A stretch of DNA of 55,104 nt, from NCBI GenBank assembly GCA_001584585.1, contig LSYV01000052.1:681815-736918 (forward strand), read 5' to 3'. The stretch is from Gonium pectorale (lineage: Eukaryota; Chlorophyta; Chlorophyceae; Chlamydomonadales; Volvocaceae). The notes below the pieces were generated by a model. That model was not told where the DNA came from. It made no database searches and saw only the letters and a program-made list of their open reading frames with translations. Made by a program: the position numbers and the translations under genes. This document shows, piece after piece, positions 1-10,400 of the stretch. How positions within the stretch are numbered: position 1 is the first letter of the stretch; the number at the start of each line of letters is the position of its first letter.

Positions 1-2723
1 AGCGGGACGGCACCGGCCAGGGCACGGCGCCGACGGGCGACGAGGAGGGGGACGCGGCGGCCGCCGGTCCGGGCCCGTCCCGCCCAGCTGCCGCGGCGCA
101 GGCGGCGGCCGCGGCGCAGCCGGCAGCGGCGCCCGCTCCGCGCCCCAAGCCGCGCCAACGGCAGGCCAGTAAGGGCAAGAGCAAGCCCATCCGGCATCCC
201 AGCAAGGTACGGTACGGTGTGAGGGCGCTGGGCACCAGCTGGCGGCAACTGGCAATGTGTGCACAAGGCGGCTACGGTACTTGCGTCGAACTCGCATCCA
301 GCCTTGGCGCCTGCAATCATGGCCCACGCGTTATGCTGCATCGCGTTATGCTGCGCATCATCCCAACGTACATTACGGTCCCATGTCTGACTCTGACGCC
401 GGCTGTGATCCGCCGTACGCCGGCTGGCTGCAGATCACCAACGTGGTCCGCAACGCGGGCGCCATCCTACTCATGATCGGGCGCAGCCCCATGGTGTACG
501 AGAAGCAGCTGCGCGCCACCTTCGGGAACAACCCGGACACGAGCAAGGCCCTACGCCTGTGAGTACACGTCTCGAGCCGGTCGCCTCCGCGGCGCAGCAT
601 GGCTGCCTCGTCCTCGTGGCCTGCTGCTGGCATTGATTCTCCGCTTGCTACTCAGCCAGTCGCCTTAAAAGCGACGCATAAGCTGGGCTTTGCTTTGTGA
701 TCTTCCTTGACCGGAGTACTATCGTACACGTGAAGGCATGGTCAAAGTCTACATCTACATGCTCCTGAGTCCGCTGCCGTGTGTGCCTGCCTGACTGCCT
801 ATGCCACGTTGCAGGCTTGAGGAGCAGGGCAAGGTTGTCCGAGGTGGCCTGGGCTACCGAATGCACCCCTACAACTACACCCTCACGCCGGTCGGCATCC
901 AGGAGTACGAGCGACAGCTGGTCGAGCAGGGCCCATCGTACCAGTGGGCCCTGAACATGGGAGTCCAGCTTCCCGAGGCTGACCTGGCGGCTGCCGCCGC
1001 CGCGGCGGCGGCCGGCGGCAGTGGCGGCGGCAGCGGAAGCGGCGGTGCGGATGAGAATGACGAGGACGGCAGCGCCGGCGAGGATGAGGTGATGGACGAG
1101 GCGGCTGGTGGCGCCAGCGCTGGTGCGGTGCAGACCGTCACAGACGCGGCGGCTGTGCCGCAGCCGGATGCCGAGCCGGCCGCTCCCAGCCGCGGCGGCC
1201 GCAATCCGCCGCGCGCGTCGCGCGTGCGCGCTTCGGTCTCGGCCTCTGCAGCAGCGGCGGCGGCGGCAGGCGGCTCTCCCCGTAAGAGCGCCGCCGCTGG
1301 CGGCGGCGGCAGCGTCGGCCGCGTCAAGGCCAACGCCGAGCCGCCCGCGCCCAACGCCAGCTCGCCTTCAAAGCGCCTTGCGGGGCTTGCCCTTGGCTCG
1401 CCTCGCCCCATGCCCATGCCCTCGAACGGCACCGGACTCCCGCTCCCCTTCCTGAACGGGCCCACCCTCGGCAGCGCAGCGGCGGCGGTGGCGGCGATGC
1501 CGCACACCGGCCCTGCCGCCGCTGCGGCCGCTGCGGTGGCAGCTCCCGCAGCGGCCGCGGCGGCCTCCCCGGCTTCGGCCCTCATGGCCGCGCAGGCGCC
1601 GCCCGCGACTGCCGCACAGGCGGCCGGCGACGACAGCGGACAGTCTCAGAAGTCTGGCGCCTCGTCGCCTGGCCTGCAGCCCGCTGCCGATGGCAGCGTC
1701 GCCGCGCTGGCGGCTGCCTGGGACTCCGCGGCCGTGGGTCAGAACATGGCTTCCATGGCCGCGGGGGGCGGCGCGGGCGAGGGCGCCGCGGCACCAGCGA
1801 CGGCGGCGCCTGGCGCAGAAGCGGCGCCGCAGATGATGCCGCCGGCACAACTGCCCTTTGCCTTCCCCATGGCGATGCCTATGCCAATGCCCATGCCGCA
1901 GCCACCGGGGCAGGCTCCAGCGCCTGGCATGCCTGAGCAGCCGCAGCAGCAGCATGCTATGCACGCCTTCCCCATGCCGTACCATGTACCGTATCCGATG
2001 CCGTACCAGCAGCCGCCTGCGGCCCCGGACGCGAGCAAGCCGGCGCAGGACGGTGCCGCCGGCCAGGAGACGGCGCCTGCGCCGGTGGCGTATAGCAATC
2101 CGTACATGTATCCAGGCTATGTGCCCACGGCGTATGGCTACGTGCCGTACCCCGCGTTTTTCGCGGCGTACTGCGCGCACGCGCAGCAGCAGGCGCAGCA
2201 TGCCCAGCAGGCTGCAGCGGCTGGTGGCGCCGCGCTCGGCAATGGCGGCATGATGCCGTACATGATGCCGCCGCCAGTGGGCCCAGTCGCTACGGCCCCC
2301 GGAGCCGCTGCAGCACAACCCGGGGCACCGGCACCCATCATGCCGATTAAGCTTGAGCAAATGCAGGCCACTATGTACGCCCCCCCGTTCTTCCCCCAGC
2401 CGTTCGCCATGCCGCCCGGCGCGCCCACTGCCGGAAACCCGACTTCGGGAGCCATGGCGACGGGCGCAGTGCCGGCGATGCCGCTGCCGCCGCAGCCTCC
2501 TGCACTCCAGGCCCCCAGCTCCGCGGCCGACGCCCAGGCCGCAGTGACTGCTCTGCAGGGTATGCCCATGGGCCCTGCTCACCCGGCCGCTGCCGTGCAG
2601 CCCACAGTCATGATGCCGCCTATGGCAGCTGCTCCGCTGGCGGCGCCGCTACCGGCGGCGGCTGCTGTGGCGGCGGCGCCAGCGGAGGGCATGTTGTGGG
2701 GCGGAGCCAACGGATCGTCTTGA
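1..2723 (+). CDS. Putative winged-helix-like protein with long Ala/Pro/Met-rich tail (5' partial)
   Basis: The 5' end lies outside the window. Spliced exons are <3-206, 434-558 and 815-2723, with GTACGG and GTGAGT donors and CAG acceptors. They join in frame to at least 745 residues. A basic, lysine-rich linker ends in KPIRHPSK. A compact domain of about 90 residues follows, starting ITNVVRNAGAILLMIGR and continuing through NNPDTSKALRLLEEQGKVV to GYRMHPYNYTLTPVG. Its helix, helix, then RGG-turn and beta-like YTLTPVG pattern resembles a winged helix, which is inferred from pattern only. The remaining roughly 560 residues are low complexity: alanine runs, Gly/Ser repeats, a Met-Pro repeat around 1861-1910 and Gln runs. 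That composition is common in volvocine regulatory proteins. A nuclear DNA-binding role is plausible but unproven. The domain is more reliable than the function. Confidence 0.7.
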
Positions 2724-4355
2724 TGAGCAGGCACCTCCCTGTGTGGAGTCTGCGGGGCTAGTCGTATAAATAATGATATGGAAAGGGGTACCTGTAGTAG
2801 GCCCGAGGGAATTCGCGCATGTCATGTGAGCGCGGGTGTCGTGTTGGTTGGCGGTTTGCGAATCGGCAGTGAAGCGCGGTCTGCATGTAGAGCGCCTATG
2901 TTGGTCCGCGCGTGCTTCAAAGGGCTCCTTCGTTGGGATGGATACCGATGGCCGCACAGGCGGCACTGGTGAGAGACGCCTCCACGGAACAAGCCCACCA
3001 GAATGGGAGGCCGTTTTCGCCTGCTGCTGAGGGGAACATGGAGGTGGAGGAGGGCCAACCCGGTAGGCTTCGAGGTGGCCTCGCACGAAGGTGACAAAGA
3101 TCGAGGAGGGTGAGGACGTGCGCACGGATCGAGCTGTCAGCGAGCGATGAGTTGACAAGGGAGCTGCCGTGCTGCTGTACTCGCTTAGATAGCTGGCGCA
3201 TTCGTTAGGTGTTGGACACCGTAACTCGGAGAGAGAATATCATGAACGGGCACAATACGGCAGGGCAACGCGAGAGGTGTTGGGCGAGGCGGTGATCGTG
3301 TCAGTTCTGGTGCCGCCGCCGTTTCCCGGCTGGGGCGGCGGCGCCGCACGTGTACCGCACTGCGCTGCCATTATGCGCGGTGCAGCGACGAAAATATGTG
3401 TTAGTTTCAGCAGCTCCCTGAGTGTTGTTCCAGGGAGCGTACATTTGGGCCTCGCTTTCGTTCGGCGCCGGCCACCTGCTGCGTGATATTTCAGAATCTT
3501 GCCTCTGGGATGCAGCCGTTGCTGGCATCACCCATGTGATGCGCGTCGTGCATTGTAGTGTGGTGGGCGCCGCCGCTGCCGCTGCTTTGTGTGTGTACGG
3601 TAGGCGTGTTGCGTGGCGGACGTTGACTTTCGACTGGCGGGGGCCGCTGCCGCTTGCAGCGACCCGTGGGTCAGCGAAATCGTGTACAGTGGTGCGGCCT
3701 TGCCAGGCCCAGCGTTTCGCGTAATCCGCGTAATCTTCGAGCGCGGTGCTGTTGGCTGCGACGCGCGCCCGTGGTGTCATTGCCTTGAAGCTTCTCCGTG
3801 TTTTACGTTCGGTTGTTGGGATGAATGCCTTGCTTGCGGCGGGTGAGTGGACGTTGCCACCTGCTCGGTGGGGTCGGAGTCCCTTCTCTTGTGGCGCCTG
3901 GAGCGCGGCGCATTGGCCGCCGAACTTTCTTTTCACTCCTTGGCGCCGAGCTGTTGGTCGAGAAGACAAACCTTTTCTCGGATATAGCGCATTCCTTGGC
4001 TTTGTTTGTGCCTTTGCAGTGCCATCGGCGCGGGGCTGTGGTAGCGCCCCGGTGCGGGCACATGAACGTTAGTGCGATTCCGCAGGTAGGGGTGGCCGGG
4101 GCTGCAGCAGCCGGGCCCTTGGCGTGTGCTCGCTCGGACCTGAAACCATGCACGCAAAGCAGTTTACACAGTGATTGCGATGTACTAATTCCGTATGTGC
4201 AGTATCGTACGTTTCCGGCCACGCAACGGCCTTTTCCTGTCGCAGGCTTTTTGTGCGGATGCTGTTTTATGAAGTTGCGAAGTTGTGAGAGCGAGGATGA
4301 GGAGGATGACGCGCAGGACAGGCTGTCCGAATACGAGTCCCCGTTACCCCGATAA

Positions 4356-4360
4356 TGTAA
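4356..4360 (+). promoter_or_regulatory. TGTAA polyadenylation signal
   Basis: TGTAA is the canonical poly(A) signal of volvocine algae. It is a plausible signal for the upstream plus-strand gene, giving a 3' UTR of roughly 1.65 kb. It directly follows the TAA stop of a separate 176-codon reading frame. Confidence 0.45.
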
Positions 4361-4970
4361 CGATTGAAACGCAGCAGCCTTCTCCTGTTGATTGTTTATT
4401 GGTAGTGCTCAGCACCTACACCTATGTCACAGCACATTAACCCTGCCACGGACACCCCAGCTCTTCAACCAATACAACCGCTCAACCACCAGCTGCAGCC
4501 ATGATCATGACGCAAAGCGCGGGCAACTACGGTAGTGCCATTACCAGGGTGGCACACGACAACAGCCTTTCCCAACCCTTTCTTGGCAGACACAACACCA
4601 AGCCATGCACGAAGCATGTCCGGAAGCTGACCAACTGCACAACGTCCATGCTTGCGGCCTGATTGGATTCGTGGGTTTTATGCCGTTCCCATCTTCATGC
4701 TCGCTTGGGTTTCCGCGTCAGTCAGGCATCCGACGCGCGCACCGCACATGACACTGCGTCGGTGTGCTCTCATGCAGAAGGACCACTCATACATGCGCAA
4801 GAGGCCCAGCTTCCGACCTCGCGATAAACTCATGATGCATCCGGGCGGGCGGGCCACGGAAATTTGAGATTCCACGCCTGTCAGCCGTGCCAAAATTGCC
4901 CTCTGCAGTGCACGTGATGCACATGTGCTGCGCCCAGATCACATGCACCTGCGAAATCTCCAAACCAACC

Positions 4971-4975
4971 TTACA
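4971..4975 (-). promoter_or_regulatory. TGTAA polyadenylation signal (minus strand)
   Basis: TTACA on the plus strand reads TGTAA on the minus strand, about 190 nt past the stop codon of the SGNH hydrolase. Spacing and orientation fit its poly(A) signal. Confidence 0.5.
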
Positions 4976-5162
4976 AGCAGCGGCTCGTCCCGCTCCCATT
5001 GCTGACGCTTTCCGGCCTCCCTATTGCCACACACCGCCGGGGCCGTGTCAATGTTGACGGCCCAACGGCTCTCCCCTCGCTAATGACACTTTACTTGCGG
5101 TCTCCACGCTGCCATCGCCATCGGCGCCGTATATTGTTCGACGCTCCGTCACCTCACCCTCC

Positions 5163-6392
5163 TTAGCCCAAGCTTCGGAGCTCGGGCTCCAATAACCCCG
5201 CCACCAGCCGTCCGCCAGCGTCGCTGAGGTGGATGCAATCGGGCGACAGGACGGTGGTCCCGGCGGCGGCGGCCTGAGCGTCGAAGGGGATGCGCAGCAG
5301 GTAGCGGCGCAGAGCACACACCAACATGCCAACGCCCACGCTCAGGTAAGAGGCCGGCACGCAGCGCCGCGGTCTGGGGGTCACGTAGGGGGCACTGTTG
5401 CTGCCGCCGCGGGTACCGCCGTTGCTGCCGCCGGAGCCGCTGCCGCCGCTGGTGCTGGCGTCGCCCATGCGCCCGTCAGCCGCCGTCTGCCCGCAGCTGC
5501 CATTCTTGCTGACGCCAGCGTCGTTCATGCTGCTGCTGTTGTTGTTGTTGCCGTTACTGCAATCACCGGGCCCTCCGTTCTGCCGTATGGCCTCCTTGCA
5601 GCGCGCGTTGAGATCCAACAGTACCCACTCCACCGCGACCACGCCGCCGCCCCCGCTGCTCCCACTTCCCCCGGCACCAGCAGCCCCGCCCTCCGGCGCG
5701 GACGCCATGCCCTCCTCGATCAGGACGCCACCATCCGGCGCACCGGCGCCTCCCACGCCGCCCGCAGCCTGCCGCCGCTGCTCCTGCCGCCTCTGGCGTT
5801 CGAGAACCAGCTCCCGTATGACCTGGTTAAACTCGTCCACTCGGAGGTTGTGCAAGTGCCCCAGCACCTCCCCCAGCGGCGGGAGTGTCAGCACCAGGAC
5901 CCGCACCGGCAGCTGCGCCGCGCCCGCCGTCGCCGCCGGCCCATCGCCGCCCCCGCCCCCGCCGCTGACGTCGCAGTCCCCAAGCCCAGAGGCGGCGCCG
6001 AGTGCTGCCAACTGTCCCTCGATGCTGTTCAACAGGCCGTTGAGGTGCTCCCTGAAGGTGCCCGAGTCGGCCCGGCCGGCGTAGCCATTGTGGTACCGGT
6101 AGAACCGCTGCCCCCATACGTCGCCGGTCTCTAGGGCTAGAGACATCATGACGTCGTTGGTGCCGACCAGCAGCGTGGCAGCGACGATGGGACCGACGGA
6201 GGTGGCGCATCGGAGGTTGCGGTCGAGGGCTTGGTGGACGTTAATGGTCTGGGCGCCATTGCGGCCCGTGTTGATGAAGTGGAGGCCCGGCAGCGAGGCC
6301 GCCAGGTCGCGCACCCAGGCGCCGGCGAGGGAGCCATGGGTGTTGGAGTCTCCTAGGCAGAGCACGACGGGCTTGCGCGCCCCCAGGGGCAT
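5163..6392 (-). CDS. SGNH/GDSL-type hydrolase, intronless
   Basis: This is a single 409-residue open frame. The N-terminal half carries the SGNH blocks in order: GDSNTHG near residue 15 (nucleophile Ser), NTGRNGAQT (Gly), LLVGTNDVM (Asn). Near the C-terminus DCIHLSDAGG supplies the catalytic Asp-x-x-His. Between blocks III and V the core segment LTLPPLGEV is conserved, followed by about 150 residues rich in Gly, Ser and Asn. The family hydrolyses esters (lipase, esterase or carbohydrate acetyl esterase); the substrate cannot be read from sequence. No convincing signal peptide is seen. The first ATG is directly followed by the beta-strand leading to GDSN, so it is the natural start. It runs in the same direction as the helicase upstream. 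Confidence 0.85.
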   Translation of the reverse strand: MPLGARKPVVLCLGDSNTHGSLAGAWVRDLAASLPGLHFINTGRNGAQTINVHQALDRNLRCATSVGPIVAATLLVGTNDVMMSLALETGDVWGQRFYRYHNGYAGRADSGTFREHLNGLLNSIEGQLAALGAASGLGDCDVSGGGGGGDGPAATAGAAQLPVRVLVLTLPPLGEVLGHLHNLRVDEFNQVIRELVLERQRRQEQRRQAAGGVGGAGAPDGGVLIEEGMASAPEGGAAGAGGSGSSGGGGVVAVEWVLLDLNARCKEAIRQNGGPGDCSNGNNNNSSSMNDAGVSKNGSCGQTAADGRMGDASTSGGSGSGGSNGGTRGGSNSAPYVTPRPRRCVPASYLSVGVGMLVCALRRYLLRIPFDAQAAAAGTTVLSPDCIHLSDAGGRLVAGLLEPELRSLG

Positions 6393-7475
6393 GCCTCGGG
6401 CGCGACGTCGGTGCGACGAGCGGGGACTTGGCGGTGAAGCGGAAGAAAAGAGGCTGACGTGAACACCTAGGACTATTGCAATTATCTACGAAGTTGTATG
6501 CACGGCGAACTCGGTGCGGTCCGAAATGGTTGGCTCCGGGACCCGCCGATTGTACCGAACAAACCGACACATTCCTAACACACGCACCTAGAAGCATGTC
6601 ACTTCTGAAGCCGAGCCAGATGCCGGACAATGTACTGTGTCTTTGGCTTGTCCGTAGTGGCGAGACCCGCGGGTCCGTAGTAGGGCAAAGTCCAAGCCTC
6701 GCTCCGCTGGTGCCATGAAGCATTCAGTTGTCTTGCATCAAGGCAGATTACGGGTCACTACATGCGCGCTATGTCAGTTAAGGGCCGGGAGGCTGCCGAA
6801 GCGTCGACAGCAGGTCGTTGACCGCTGGTTGCAGGCTTGCAGCTCGCACGGCTATGGCTGCACATGGCTATACGTTTTACACCACCTGGTCGCATGCGAC
6901 GGATATCTTCCCGGCCCGCTCATCAGCGCGCAGTCGGCCGCTCGGCCCCACCCCGGCAATGCGCAGAGCTTGTGCCGGAGTGCCGTATTCTTTGGGGATG
7001 CATGCGTTGCCCCTCACCAGGGCCATACCCCACCAGGGACAGCACGCGGCCACGGAGAGCTACGCTGGTGTGCGGAAGGACCAGTCCGCACAGTAATCCT
7101 TCCAGCGTAGGGGGATTGCTCGGAAACCCTCCGACCCGGGGAGCATCACACCGGCTTTGCCCGCCGATGCCGCTACCAGGTTCAGATTACCTACAAAATA
7201 CATGGATCAGTTTGGTCGAGGACCGCCAGGATAGCAGCGGCGCGCGCCGAAGCTGGCGATGTGCACGCATGTAGAGGCAGAGACACGGGCAGACGGCTCT
7301 TGACGGCCGTGCGGTCAGCAAAGGCCCGAGGACATCGGGAGCTCGTGGGGCGGGCATAGCGGTCAGATGAGCTGCGCGGAGCTAACGTAACGTTCTGCCA
7401 TCCCGAACAGGCTATAATACGACGCCTCGCCTCTCACTTACAACAGACCCCGCCAAGCCGACCAGCTAAAGGGGC
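6393..7475. other. Intergenic region between helicase 3' end and SGNH hydrolase
   Basis: No gene is recognised. It should hold the hydrolase promoter/5' UTR and the short 3' UTR of the helicase. A second minus-strand TGTAA lies at 7438-7442; the helicase stop codon itself overlaps another TGTAA. A perfect GACCCGCGGGTC palindrome sits at 6664-6675. Confidence 0.5.
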
Positions 7476-10400
7476 TTACAACAACACAAACCCCTCCTCG
7501 TCCCCCTCACCCTCACCGTCGCCGCCCTCGTCCTGCCCACCATTGACTGCGGCATCCGCCGCGCGCCCCCGCACCCGTTGCCCAGCCCCCGCCCCCGCCG
7601 GCCTTCCGCCGGCCGCGCCGGAACCGCCACCGCCGCCGCCGCCACCCAACGCGGCGTCCCAGCGCTCCTCCATCACGCACCCCCGCGACTCCACCCAGCG
7701 CAGCCACCTGGTCCACAGTCTGTCGGTCGACAGGGTGTCTGGGTTGCCCACCACCACGAGCCCCCTCTTGGCGCGCGTGATGGCCACGTTGAGGCGGCGC
7801 GGGTCCGACACGAAGCCCAGGCGACCGTCCGGGTTGGAGCGTACCGCGCTGAACACAATGACCTCCTTCTCTCGGCCCTGCGGGATGCACACGCGACAGG
7901 ATAAGTAGTGGGGATGGAAACCAAACCCAACTCTACGTATTTTGAATCACGTGTGGCGGCCGAGGTATGATGCGGAGCAGCTACAGGCAAGACCCGTCCA
8001 TTCCCAATCGTTGCTTTAGGGAGGTAATGACGCAGGGAAGGGCGAATCCGTGCCCATGCGCGCTGCAGCCTCAGGGAAAGCAGCTTAGTGGCTTCCCAAC
8101 GAGTTACCCGTTGGCGCACCAGAGCGTCCTGACGGCAGCGCGCCGCAGACCAAAGTAAGGACCCCACCTGGAACCCGTCGACCGACTTGATCTCCAACAC
8201 AGCATCCTCCCGAGCAGCGGCCCCAGGTGCGTCGTCGTCGTCGAGGGCCGGCGAGGAGCGCAGGAAGGAGGCGGGCCGCGCCGCGCCGCCGCCTGCGCTG
8301 CTGCGGGGCAGCCGCGACCCACGGGTCAGCAGCTGCTGCAGGCAGCGGACCTGGCCAGATGGGCGCATCAGGGTGGGGAGCAGGGGGAGGTTATGCCGGG
8401 CGTTGGGCGGGTGACACCAATGGCGACAGGCGATTCTGAGGGAAGCATCTTCCTCCCACGGAAGAATCGCAGGGAGGCCCCCGGAGGGGTCCCAACGCTC
8501 TCCTGTGCAGCATATCGCCAGAGGCTCCTGGGAACAGCCACGGAGCCAGGCTTAACCAGGCTGACCCACTCGAAACTGTACGGATCACAGGATCAGCCCT
8601 CGATAGATCCACCATAAGTCCACCACAGCACCTTTCGTACCTGTCCGTTGTATGGCGTGATGATGCCGATGTCACCAGGTCCGCGCAGCCCGCCTCCGGG
8701 GGCCAACAGTGCCCCAACCACGCCCGCGACTGCGCTGGCCTCCAGGTCATTCTGGTAGGAGAAGCCGGTGGAGCCGCCCGGAGTGGCGCCGTCGTTGGCG
8801 GCAGCGGTCCGGGACTCCACCCCGCGTACGGGGATGAAACAGACCGGCACCTGAGGAGTGGAGTGTTGCGGAGGAGAGGGCGGACCAAATCAAACCCTTG
8901 CTCAAGCAAGGGGCAGTGGGCGCGCGTTGATGTCATCAAGACCAGCATACCATGGCCAGCATACTTGGGGGGAACGCGCCGGGGCCTCCCCTGCAAGGGC
9001 TCGTTGGGGGACTAACGCCTAAGGAACGACTAGCGCCCGACGATGCAGCACACGCAGAGCCTCCAGTCGGACGGATTGCTCAACGCCAGTCACGTGGAGA
9101 GCGAATTCACAGCTGCCTCGCCACGCTATGCGCCGATCAAGCCCAAACAAGCCGCCTCCTTGATAGGTCATGGCCCCGCGCGCGACGCCGCACCCCGCTT
9201 GCCACATGCTGCCCGCTGCCTGCCGCCCACACACCGCGTAACACACAGCGTGCTCCGCACAGCGCACGCAGCGCACCTTGGGGTTCGGCCACGGGAAGGC
9301 CTGCGGCGGCCGCCTGTCGCGCGGGCTGGGCGCGGAGCGCAGGCGGGCCCCGTAGAAGGCCGCCGAGGGGAAGGCCGCAATGTCGGGGTGCATTCGGTAC
9401 TGGGTATCCAGCAGCAGCGGCGACAGGCCCATCAGCTGCAAACAGAGAGGGCAAGGGAAAGATGTCAAGGGGGTCGAATGCGGTCTCACAAGCGAAGGAA
9501 CGGCAGGGGTGCGGAAAGGGTGGAGGGTTTGGTTGAATGGAGGGTCGTGGCGCTGGCGAGGCGAGGGGAGCCGAGGGATGAGGGCGCTGGTACACGTCGG
9601 GAATCACGCCGGCGAATTGGAGCAGATCGGGCACATACAGGGCCCGGGCGGGCACTGACCCTGAGGGCCCAAGAGACGGGGGGACGAGAGGGCGACATGA
9701 ACGAACCCGCCGCGGCGCTGGGAGCAACAACGCCGGCCCCCAGCCCCGTCTGCCGCGGGCCCCACCTGCAGCCGCTCGAACAGCGGCAGCCCCAGCCCCA
9801 GCTGCTCCGCCTCGCGGCTCTTGACGGTGGGCGGCAGCTGCTGCGGGTCGCCCACCAGCACCAGCTGCTGCACCTGCGGCGGGGCCAGGGACCGGAGGTC
9901 AGGCACGGGAGGGACGGAGCAGACGGGACAGGCTGTGTGAACGAGCAAGGTGTGTGGGTTGATGTGCGTGTGCAGACGCAAGTGGTGACGCATGCGTGCC
10001 TGTGTCGGCATTTCGTATGGGCAGTGGAGTTGCTAACGCATGGCCACCTGTTCTGCTGCCGATAAGGCGTGCGATAGGTCCCCCGCCCCTTGCGACGCCC
10101 TGCAATGCCGTACCTGGCCGAGCAGCGGGACCAGGGAGTGCGGCTCCGTGGCCTGCGTCGCCTCGTCCAGGACCACCACGGGAAAGCGGAGAGCCTGGGG
10201 CCGGGGACGGGGAAACATGAGGAGCAACAAGCACGTGTGGCAGGAGGACGGGGAATGGAGCCATTGCCGGTCATGTGCGGTGTCTGCGCGTAAACTGTGG
10301 AAGGAGAACTGTCGGAAGAGGTTGGCCAGGATGGCGAGGAGGCACAGCGGACAGCTCGTCGGGCGCCCGACAGCCTTCACACTATCACGAGAACAGCAGT

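Larger units (their letters stand above)
2724..5162. other. Convergent 3' UTR/intergenic region
   Basis: No recognised gene lies between the stop of the first gene (+) and the stop of the SGNH hydrolase (-). TGTAA signals on each strand (4356-4360 + and 4971-4975 -) suggest two facing 3' UTRs of about 1.65 kb and 0.2 kb. A 176-codon plus-strand reading frame (3825-4355) lies in the longer one and is treated under findings. Confidence 0.5.

Noticed and set aside
1368..2582. 404-codon open frame on the minus strand, and a 236-codon one at 875-1585
   Set aside because: Both are antisense shadows of the GC-rich low-complexity coding exon; they are arginine/histidine- or alanine-rich with no domain.
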